Positions 48,093 to 57,644 of a DNA stretch of 64,000 nt are shown piece after piece. The translations under genes were made by a program, and so were the position numbers. The stretch is from Sipunculus nudus. Its lineage: Eukaryota; Annelida; Sipuncula; Golfingiida; Sipunculidae. Position 1 is the stretch's first letter; each line of letters begins with the position of its first letter. The stretch is taken from contig CM049310.1 of the NCBI GenBank assembly GCA_026874595.1, forward strand, positions 55,059,058 to 55,123,057. The letters are read 5' to 3'. A model generated the notes under the pieces. It saw only the letters and a list, made by a program, of their open reading frames with translations. It was not told the DNA's origin and did not search any database.

Positions 48093-48440
48093 ATACCAAT
48101 GTTAATCATACTTCAAATAATTATAATATTGTAATAGAAAATAAGTTTTTGTGATACAAGCAAGGTTTAGATATAACATTTTTAGTAAATGGATCCAAAG
48201 TCTTTAAATGTATTTATATATTTCATTTGCAATATTATAACATTATTCTATGAAAAGTTGGGGGGGGGGGGATGATTACATTGCCCCTGGACGGCGTGAC
48301 CTAACGTGACCTCACATGCATGACCGCATATTTCTTTTGAACAGGCCCCACTGAACTCACATGAACTTTTATAAAACTGTTGTTTGGGGAACAATATATA
48401 TATGCAGGTTAGCACCCAAACGATACCAGGTCATCGGTCA
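44516..48440. other. Probable zer1 5' intron: simple repeats and a CpG-rich patch
   Basis: It contains an (AAT)n microsatellite at about 44886-44990, a C17 run at 47765-47781 and (TA)n tracts at about 47973-48088. A CpG-richer patch lies at about 47040-47230 (CGACGTCGCCG, CTCTGCGAGCG), standing out from AT-rich surroundings; it could be an alternative promoter or 5' UTR exon. No family-assignable coding exon was found. Confidence 0.4.
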
Positions 48441-48452
48441 GCCTCCTTGCAA

Positions 48453-49792
48453 CAATGTAATTACAATTACTTTTTTTAAGTTATTGTCAAATGTAATCGA
48501 TTACATTTTCTAGTCCTGGAAAGTAATTGTAATTGATTGCTTTTGAACAGTAATTGTATGAACAATTACTTTTCAATTATTTTTGGGTATATTAGTCTTA
48601 AATGAATAATTCCACCAAACTGTCAAATTTATTAAGCATATATATACCTGGCTAATCACCAATTTCCCATAGTTGTTCCCATGTACATTGTAATTCAACG
48701 GCACATATGCATTTTAAATAATACGTTTATTAATCTCATGCGGGCTAATAACTAATTTTGACTGAATAAACAAGTTTCCCATCAAAGCTATCCCAATGTA
48801 AAAACTTCAGGTTACCCCTGGTTACCTGCAGTGAAATCACTTTCAAGTTATTCCTGGGGGTAGCCTGATCCTAATTTCAGGTAAACATCACACTGTTTAG
48901 ATTACCGTTTTGCTGATTTAATTCAATGATAAACTATAATGCTTATTTACCAATGATATATTATTTCAATAAACCCGATAAAAGACACAAGATCTGAAAG
49001 GTTTATTCAGTCTAACAAAAAGTTGTCGCATATTGTTAACAATATATATATTAAAGTATATTTTTATTGACTCGTATATACAATTCGTCAAAGCGCATGA
49101 CAAATTACTTATAAACAACGGATATATAAAGATTTAAACTAATTTGGGAAATCAAGAAGATGTTTATGAATTTTCTGTTTATAAACATACAGAAACAGCT
49201 GTTTTGAAATGTCACGGTTTTTATATCCGTGTAGTGGTATAACCAAAAGCCACATGTATACCAAGCTTTTCTTTATAATAATGCCGAACTAGTTTTTCCC
49301 CCTTTTTTACCACATCTTAATTCATTGAAATGGCCCGGTTTATATATCCGTTTAGTGATAATCCAAAGCCACATACACACGCTTGTGTCTTTATAATAAT
49401 GTTAAGTTTATTTGTTTTCATTTTTTACAACAAGCTTTATTGATATACCATAATGTGGACCCGTGGTGTGCATGGCGACTATGAAATGTTTAATTTTATA
49501 TGACATTACCACTTAACAATGACTCTTTGTACATATCCTACTGCGGTAGATTTTGTTGGTTGTGCCTTTATTAAATTTGCTACGTCTGTTAACAAATGTA
49601 AAGAGCTCAAACCAACCTCCAACCCAGTTGCTGTTAAAAAAAAAAACAAAAAATTATTTGCAAAAGTAATTGTTATAACTCTAAGAAGAAATTGTAATTG
49701 TAATCGATTAATTTTCTGAAAACACGAAAGTATTTGTCATTGTAATCAATTACTTTTAAAAGTAATTGCATTTATAATCGATTGATTTTTAT
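48453..49792. mobile_element. TIR-type DNA transposon remnant rich in TAATCGATTA
   Basis: Both ends are built of GTAATTG/CAATTAC and ATCGAT words in inverted arrangement: left AATGTAATTACAATTACTTT and AATGTAATCGATTACATTTT; right ATTGTAATCGATTAATTTTC and AATCAATTACTTTTAAAAGT. The interior of about 1.1 kb has no long frame. The style is that of non-autonomous hAT-like elements, but the exact termini and target duplication were not resolved. Confidence 0.4.
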
Positions 49793-50869
49793 ATAATTAT
49801 AAAGATAAGTAATAATTAAGATAAAAAATATAATATATAATTATTTATTTGGACCCAAGTCTGTGCAATATATGCTGTAATTTATCGAGGGGAAAATTTT
49901 TTTTTCACACACACATTTCATGTCCTTGCTCCTCGCATTGAAGTACACCGCGTGGGCCAACCTATATATATATACCTTTTAGCCTCCAGTGACATTAACC
50001 CCCCCCCCCCCCCACTAAAAAAATAATTTCTTTACTCACACAATATTATAACATATATATTTTTAATAAACAAAAATAATTTTGTTCAATTTTTCAACAC
50101 TGCATCATTCGTATTTTACATTTCATTTAAACATTCAACAATATATGGCGATTCAATTTTTATTTATTTATTTTTCTACCCTTCTCTTTTCCTCTCCTAT
50201 ACCCTCCGTAGTTTATCTTTCCTTCTTTGAGTATAACAACATGCGCATTGCCTAAAATATTCAGAATTGAAAGGTAGCTATTAAAAATGATGATGACGAT
50301 GATGATGGTGATGGTGATGAATTGACACATGCAATATCCTCAATTTGATCACTATGATATGCAGAATTGAAAGATGACGTAGGAGAAAAAAATACGGTAT
50401 GGTAAATATGAATAATTAAATGAACTATATGCATGCATGGATCGAACATAATTTAATTCCCAAACGATCTCACTATACTTATTTTACAATCATTTCTCAC
50501 TTTATGAATGTGTTGTGAGCTTAAAAATTAACAAAATGTTCCAAAGCGGTACACCGGGAAGTGTATATAAGATTGCAAGTGTACTTTACACAAACAAACA
50601 CGCAGACACATAAAACAATAACCAAAATTATTGTATTTATAGGTACCTTATAGTACAAACGTTAGTGATAGCATATACAATTTAGTGACAGCTAGGGGCA
50701 TTTAATGTTCCTACCTACAGGCAGGTGCCTGTAAGGGAAAAGGATAGGCCCGTGCTAAGGTATGGCATTGTGTAATATGAATAGATCATGCAGATCACAA
50801 TGGATTTAAGCGTACTTGACCTTGTGACCCAGATGCATTGGCATTATACATGAAACCCTCGATCTCTTG
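49793..50869. other. No gene recognised; simple repeats
   Basis: AT-rich DNA with a C15 run (49999-50013) and a GATGAT/GATGGT microsatellite at about 50288-50321. The minus-strand frame across the latter codes a serine run and is not a credible gene. Confidence 0.4.
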
Positions 50870-51274
50870 TAGGGCTGAAACGGGTACAAATTTTTGGACT
50901 CGAGTACCCGATAGGCATTACCCGACTCGGACTCGAGTACTCGTTACCATGGCCACGCTATAAGATAAAACAGACATCTCTTTACCGATTCAAATATGCG
51001 TGTATTTGAATTCGTGACGGATTAACTTTATCCCAACGAAGGAACAGATATATGTCATTGCTTGACCTTTAAAATTGTTAATTTAACTAGCATATGTTTA
51101 GAGCCATATGCCAGGCTACGATAATGAATAAATAGGCCTAGAGACTGTCCGTACGTTTGCAGTAATATTCAGATAATCATGTACATACACGAGTACTCGA
51201 GTCCAAATTTTTGACTCGAGTACTCTGTAAGTATTACCCGGACTCGAGTACTCGAGTACTCCTTTCCGCCAATA
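50870..51274. mobile_element. hAT-type MITE, copy 1
   Basis: About 405 bp, starting TAGGGCTGAAACGGGTAC and ending GTACTCCTTTCCGCCAATA. It is flanked by the identical 8-bp target duplication ATCTCTTG (50862-50869 and 51275-51282). Sub-terminal blocks carry many CTCGAGTACTCGAG palindromes. An 8-bp duplication and the TAGGGCTG-type terminus point to the hAT superfamily. Confidence 0.85.
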
Positions 51275-52159
51275 ATCTCTTGTCCTCACTTGTTATGACA
51301 GCATTTCAAACTGGATTTTCTCAGCTCCCTCCGTTCCAGCTGATGAAGAAAACAAAGAGCACTCTGTCTTCATTCAAAATAAAAGTTCTAGACTAGTGCC
51401 AATCTGTCTGCACGCGGGTGGCTGGGATGTTTAGGCCCTCATCACGTATAGTGGGGGTGGTTGCTGCTGCTCTGCTGGCTCGCCCGACTTCTCGTCCTGG
51501 GTGTTCTGGAGCTGACCTGAATATTGAAGTGTCTTAGATATCTTTGCGCTTGGCTTGGTTTGGCATCTACAAATGCATTCAAAAGCTCCGCTTCTATCTT
51601 TCCCTATAATATTTTGAAGCCAAATATCTGGAAACTAACTTTTCTGGACGTCTGTCGTAGGTGAGGGAGCCGATGTGGGCCCCAGCTTGCTCGAGTCAAC
51701 GCGCGATCGTCAACCTCGATTCCCCTTATTCGTTCGTTTGTTCTTTTCAGTCAGGTGATCGTGTTGCCTAATGTTGAACTTGCCATTATAAATATAGCAC
51801 TGGATGATTACATGGCACATCCCTTAATCTTCAACAATTTTGGAAACTCATTTCTCACGTACTATCACCAAGCAAGCACGTGTAACAAAGTTTTGCGGAT
51901 TACATGTTACCACGGACGTCGAGGCCAATAGGTTTCCTAATATCTTCTTTGTAACCATTGGACGGAATTTTATGAAACTTGGATTTTTGATCGGGTCATA
52001 TATGTGAACTGCTGCGCCCTCATTTTTGGTTGACCTCTGATCTTTCCTATCTGCACAGTGTCCATCTGTGCGTTTGTTTTCACACATAAACCCCCATATC
52101 TTGGGACTCGTTGGACCAAACTTTGCTGAAATTATGCATGAGTGTCGTTCTTCGATAGC
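51275..52159. other. CpG-richer unique stretch and satellite-like fragment
   Basis: About 51400-51770 is richer in CpG than its surroundings (ACGCGCGATCGTC, GCTCGCCCGAC), with no recognised exon. About 51960-52159 belongs to a degraded relative of the 9808-11475 satellite or its parent element, continued at 52576-52890. Confidence 0.35.
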
Positions 52160-52167
52160 TTTATATC

Positions 52168-52567
52168 TAGGGCTGAAACGGGTACAAAATTTTGGACTCG
52201 AGTACCCGATAGGCATTACCCGACTCGGACTCGAGTACTCGTTACCATGACAACGCTGTGAAGATAAAACGAACATCTGTTTACCGATGCAAAATAATCA
52301 TAAATTTGACTTAGTGACGGCTTAACTATATCACAACGAAGGAATAGATATATGTCATAACAAAACCTCGGTTAATATTACTAGCATATGTTTAGAGCCC
52401 TACGCGAGGCTACGACAATGGATAAATAATCCTACAGACTGTCCTAAAATTTGCAGTAATATACATAAATGCATGTACATACAAAAGTACTCGAGTCCAA
52501 ATCTTGGACTCGAGTACTCGGTAAGTATTACCCGGACTCGAGTACTCGAGTACTCCTTTCAGCCCTA
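52168..52567. mobile_element. hAT-type MITE, copy 2
   Basis: 400 bp, TAGGGCTGAAACGGGTAC at the left and GTACTCCTTTCAGCCCTA at the right, closely matching copy 1 in the same orientation. Flanked by the 8-bp duplication TTTATATC (52160-52167 and 52568-52575). It is inserted into an older repeat. Confidence 0.88.
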
Positions 52568-52575
52568 TTTATATC

Positions 52576-52890
52576 ATTATTTACAAAACTTGTGATTCTA
52601 TCTACAACATTTTTGCACAGCACCAACCTGTTTGTTCACCCTTGGTTAAAATCACTCATATCTCTGTTGTGGTTGGACTTAGCCACCTGAAATTTTGATG
52701 TGTGTATATCCTGGATAGGTTCCTCGTTTATATGACAGGTGGTGACATCTACATTCACGTTTAAGCTGCGATATCCATGCTAAAATCTCTGGACTGGTTT
52801 GACTTATTGGCCCGAAATTTTGCATGGGTATAGAATCATAGATCTTACATAGCTCTTTATCATTCGCAAAACACTTGATATCTTTGGGAT
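52576..52890 (-). repeat. Inverted diverged copy of the GGTGGCGCCACC satellite
   Basis: The minus strand carries satellite-like words: AAGATCTATGATTCTATACC, GCAAAATTTCGGGCCAATAA, GTCAAACCAGTCCAGAGATT, a degenerate GTCACCACCTGTCATA core, and TCAGGTGGCTAAGTCCAACC. With the block at about 51960-52159 it forms one old element split by the hAT MITE. Confidence 0.55.
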
Positions 52891-53021
52891 ATGTTTTTTT
52901 TTTTTAGTTTTTTTACCAGTTAAGGGAAAAAATGCTAGTGCCTAGGGGTGTCGGGGAAACATGTTGGTTGTATAAAGAATTGCTGGAATGGTTATTTCAG
53001 TGCCATCTCCACTCAAGTACC

Positions 53022-53840
53022 CAATGGGTGATGACGCTCAGCTGATTCATTAGTTGGTATTGGTTATAGTGTGATACTGGATGCATTTATGTGTTTAGTA
53101 CTGGTTGTCCTAAGAGCACTGTACATGTACAGAAGCCCGTAATTTATCCAAATGAGGTCATAGTCATGACTTAATTATCCATGTAGAGGTAGATGATGGA
53201 TAGGGTTCACTAGGTGCAAAATTGTCAAGGTTTAGCACCATTGATGGTGATACTTGTCATGATTGAACATTTACTACTGTATGGTTTCAATAGTAAAATC
53301 ATGATCAATATAGATGCAAGGTTTTAGAACACGAGATGAACCAAAGCTAAGAAACTGACATGATTGGTGACATTTGTTGGTCTCAAATATTGAAAAAAAG
53401 CCCGATAGCTCGGAGGATATGGGTAACAGAAACCTAATTTCATGTTTCCAAAGAGATTTTTCATGGACCTCCCTAGATATCAAGTTAGAAGACTCTGGGT
53501 GCAACAGTGACGGTGTGTGCCCTGTTACCATATAGGATTTGAAGGTCTCAAAACTCGAGAAAAAAATTGTGTTTTTGTATCAAATTTTTTATTTTCCTGG
53601 GGGGGGGGGGGGGTATTTACGAGCCCAATAGCTCGGGGATATGCATGTATAACAGAGACCTAATTTCAGGTTTAATAGGGGATTTTTTATGGACCTCTAT
53701 TGATTTCAAGTTAGAAGTTTCTAGGTCCTACGATTGCGATTTGTGCCCTGCTAACGGACGGACGGACAGCCGGACGACCGAGGCGGCCGCACGGAAGGAC
53801 GACGGACAAAGACCCATCGCTATAGCTCAGATGAGTTTGC
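53022..53840 (+). mobile_element. Short helentron/pearl-like element
   Basis: Left end AAGTACCCAATGGGTGATGA then CGCTCAGCTGATT; right end an ACGGACGGACGGACAGCC run, GACGGACAAAGACCCATCGC and TATAGCTCAGATGA. At about 0.8 kb it is the smallest family member here. It contains a G15 run (53599-53613). Confidence 0.5.
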
Positions 53841-56460
53841 GTGTTACCTCATATAAAATGGATTTTTTCCCCTGCGGTTCGCGCCTTCTTCATCTCATAA
53901 TAGATGTTTAATTGATGGTATTTAGAGAAATGTATTTAATTTACGTCAATTTACTGTTGTTTACTTATCAAAGGTTGAAAACGAATAAACAATTTTACAC
54001 TATCTGATGATGGTATATCAGTATATAAGAGAATTAAAAAATATTAACAGTACAATATACTTTTGCTCCCGGTGGTTATTAATTTTGGTTTAGAGTGCAA
54101 ATTTGAACATTTATTCGAGATTGTTGCATAGGGTAACCTCCCCCCCCCCCCCTTCCCCCCCCCCCGGGACGCTTTACCTGTTAAGGTACGCAATCACTGA
54201 AATAAAATGTGCATGTATTATCTCATGATATTAGTTCATTTTGGCTTAATAAGCAAGTTTCCCAACAAAACTATCCCAGCACATGCATGGACATACCATG
54301 TCCATTGCACATGCATGTTTTATACGTTTTTATATATGCTTACCATAACAAGACTGTGTGTCCGATCTGTCGCAAGCGCTACAACTCCCAAACAAGGAGA
54401 AGAAAATTAGAAGAGGAAAAACAGGAGGAACACCTTGAGAGACTTGAAAATCATGGTGCGCGCGCTGTTTAGCCCCACTGATCGTACATGGTGCAAGCTT
54501 ATTTCTACTCGCGTACAGGAGTAAACAAACATATTTAGAACGAAATATTCGCAGATACCATAATATTTTGAGGAGGAAAGACTATATTACACGCATCTTT
54601 AATATATCTGGTAGGTGAATAGGTCTCTTAAATGCAAGCTTCATGATCAGATAACCCACTGATTGAGTCTATACTCATTAAGAAAAGTCAAATATACTTG
54701 TTTGCATCATGTTTTTTTACTTTTTAGTTTAAGTCGCTTAAAGTATATATGCTGATTAGTGGGGTGGTCACTCATTTTTTTTTGTGTTGGGGCGTGCACA
54801 AACTACGCTTACAGATGATCATGTTATAGGTTGTGTCAAAGCTTTAAAGGAAAATTGCAATTTTAGAAGTTGGAATACTATACGTATTCAGTGCTGAAGG
54901 ACGTTATGTTTATCAGTTTATATCAAAAGAGAAAAAAAGTAATTCGTGGCTTTAGAAAGAGCGAAAAAAAATTCTAGGCCGTAGGTCATTTATTGCTTAT
55001 CGAGAAATATTCCACATACCTCGATCATTCACCCCTTTCCCCGCCCAAATATGCATGGTCCCTCATTCTACAGTGAACGTATAAATTCAGTTGGATATTT
55101 CTAAATAAATGAATGTTTCCTTTAACTTGGTTAGTTAATCATTAACAATGTACATATGTTCTGGACAAGGTCAAACTCAACCATCGCACGGTTATTTTTT
55201 TTTATGAAATAAACTTTTTCTAAAAGAAATAAAAGGTACAAACTGCATGGCTGTCAGTGGTGTTACAGGCCTTTATATGGATATAATGTTAAAACAATTA
55301 GATTATTCAATTAGACTTTCAGCCAGGTCTCTTAAATGGGAGTCACACTTATCAGAAAAAAAATGTAGAATAAATGCTTTATTTTTATAAATTATATCAT
55401 TTTAGTCAAACAGGAACTTTTACCATTTTCCACCGACAGAACATAAGTTTGATAAAATATGCGTTATTTATCAAGGTCTCCTCTCAGACAAAAATGTCAT
55501 TTGCGGTTTGTTTGTTTTTCATGCTAAGTCTGATATAAAATAACCGTTTGCAAAAGGCTATATAAATTTGCATTTTTTTTATCATTAAAAACATCACTGA
55601 CAGCCGTGCCGTTCATATTTACGCCATGCAGTGCCACCATACAGTAAAATCACTGGCTATTTCAAGGATGCATGCAACTAGATTTATTTTCTATTTCAAT
55701 GATTGAATTTTTTTTTTCAGTATTATAAATAGTGATAACAGTAGGCCTGCTTTTTCCGAAAGAATGGATTTAATTTTTAAACAGAATCACCTGACTTTTT
55801 TAGACGTCAGTGGTTTTACCCATGCATAAAATGGTAACACCAATGGGATTTGTGTTATATTATTAATTGCTCCCTTCTAGGAGTCCCGGTTGCATGCACT
55901 ACGAATGAATTAGCCTATATGTAGAGACATCTTGAGCACGCGCAGTGTTTTAACACTACCTGATATAGCTGACATGATATATATAGCATTTAAAAAGGTA
56001 GCCTAACAAGACTGACACTGAATAAAGATACAAACAGCTAGGGATTAATTAAATTAATTCCATAAAGTAATTGCAAAATCCGTTGACTATCGATTAAATC
56101 AGAAGTTTCTTGTGCCCTCTCTTGTGGTGGTTTCAACCCTTTTACATTCCACGCACACCACTGACAAAAAATTAAGGTAGGCCCTATACATATGAAGCCT
56201 ACGGAAATTCTGCTGTGGTATTTTTATCAATAACATATTGCCTTTTTCAGTATTTAAAGGATTCTAAAAAAATATATATACCAAAATTCTTTACATGGCT
56301 TTACACGTTTACTGTAGAATGACGATATCTATTAAAACTCTAAGAATTATCCTATTGAAACAGTACTTATAGTGAATCATATTCTGCGTAATGTTTTGAC
56401 CTGGAACGAAGTTTAACGGGTATCCCCGAGTAGTCCCGAGTGTACGTGATGCATTACCAA
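53841..56460. other. Mostly unannotated; homopolymer C tracts and one orphan exon
   Basis: Two C runs lie close together at about 54138-54165. Apart from the RING-like frame described separately, no conserved exon was found. It is AT-rich, with A/T homopolymers. Confidence 0.35.
54353..54472 (+). pseudogene. RING-finger C-terminal exon or remnant
   Basis: A 39-codon stretch begins directly after an AG (AACAAG) and ends at TAG. It codes TVCPICRKRYNSQ and then a charged helix-like tail, TRRRKLEEEKQEEHLERLEN, with a final HGARAV. CPICRKRY fits the last cysteine pair of a C3HC4 RING finger, and the tail looks like a coiled coil. Its base composition differs from the flanks. The rest of the RING was not found nearby, so it is either a last exon whose gene lies scattered in this repeat-rich interval or a captured fragment. 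Confidence 0.4.
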
Positions 56461-56466
56461 ACGAAC

Positions 56467-56570
56467 CACGTGCTCTCGTGTTAGACCACAACAAATTTGA
56501 CATTGCACTCACCTTCATTGGGGTCAAGGCTACCTCAATCACTTCCGGCTTGCGTATATAAACGTACATA
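56467..56570 (-). promoter_or_regulatory. Candidate zer1 promoter side and non-coding first exon
   Basis: On the minus strand, CAATGAAG/GTGAGTGC at 56513/56512 is a strong donor consensus. Upstream of it is an ETS-type CCGGAAGT (plus strand ACTTCCGG, 56541-56548), and CACGTG lies at 56467-56472. zer1 needs a non-coding exon upstream of 44516. This is the best-looking donor next to a promoter-like patch, but the link is inference and would give an intron of about 12 kb. Confidence 0.35.
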
Positions 56571-56748
56571 CTATTTTATTGAAAGCGCCATAGGTTATAC
56601 CATTATCAAAAAAGAAATAAACCACAACAGTACATTGATCATACGCTTGTTTATCATTCCATAAGTCTATTTTTCAAAATTTAGCCTGTGAATATTACAA
56701 AATGTATTATGAAACTGGCTTTATATAACGTCTGAATTTAACCTCACG

Positions 56749-56758
56749 GCGCATGCGT
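56749..56758 (+). promoter_or_regulatory. NRF1-like site at the SDHA start
   Basis: GCGCATGCGT matches the NRF1 palindrome GCGCATGCGC in nine of ten positions and lies about 30 bases before the SDHA start codon. NRF1 sites are typical of nuclear genes for respiratory-chain proteins. An in-frame ATG at 56753 falls inside the motif, which argues that it is a promoter element and not the start codon. Confidence 0.5.
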
Positions 56759-56785
56759 CGATCTGTCAAGGAGTCATTCAGAATC

Positions 56786-57593
56786 ATGGCAACTCTGCTG
56801 AAGCTGTCCTCCCAGCTCGCCCAGAAGGCGGCGGGTAACAGTTTGGTAAGTGATAGCAGACATATTATATCATGTTTCAATAATAAAGATCTCAGTTTAG
56901 ATGCTAAATATATGAAAGGATATCAAACTGTATACATCTTACAGAATAATTCTTTCTGGACGGATACCGGTTCACGTAATCGACAGGCGGAAGACCCAGA
57001 TCTATCCCAAGTACTTTTTTTCTGCTTGCGGATAGGTTATTGCATGTGAATAATGTGATCATATGTGATAACCTTAGCTAATTAGGTATGGTTTAGCTTA
57101 GTGTAACGTTATTTATTACAACTTGACTCCATGTGTAGTAGGCATTATTGTCACCAGTGTCAGATCCGTAAAAACGGCAGTGACCTTGTCAAGGCCATAT
57201 AAACATACAAACATACCTTTAGGCATTACCAGTGCCTTTTTAATCCGGTACAGAGAGATATGTGGCAGATGATTTCAGAAAACACTATCTGTTTTACATC
57301 AGTAAACTTTTTAACCTGTTACTGAAAGCTTGTTCTTCGATGCTGAGACCCCAGCTGTGTTGATGTCAAATTCCAAATAATAATTGGCAGGCCTTATTTC
57401 CACTCCCCGGGAGGGGTAATAAGGGATGCTTATTTCCACCACCCCCCTCATGGTAAAGGCTGGTTCAGTGTATAAGTATTCTGGGGAAAAAAAGTCACCA
57501 AAATGTTTTTCAGTCTATTTCAGTTATAAATAAGCAAGTCTATATATTACCAATAATTCTTGTTTAAAGATTTTCAATGAGTCTGCATTGTAC

Positions 57594-57644
<51 letters not shown>

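Noticed and set aside
51848-52276. 142-codon minus-strand frame
   Set aside because: It runs from a satellite-like repeat into the end of a hAT MITE, so it is a chance frame across two unrelated repeats.
56753-56785. Upstream in-frame ATG as the SDHA start
   Set aside because: It lies inside an NRF1-like promoter motif, and the added residues are not typical of the family. The ATG at 56786 gives a normal mitochondrial presequence.
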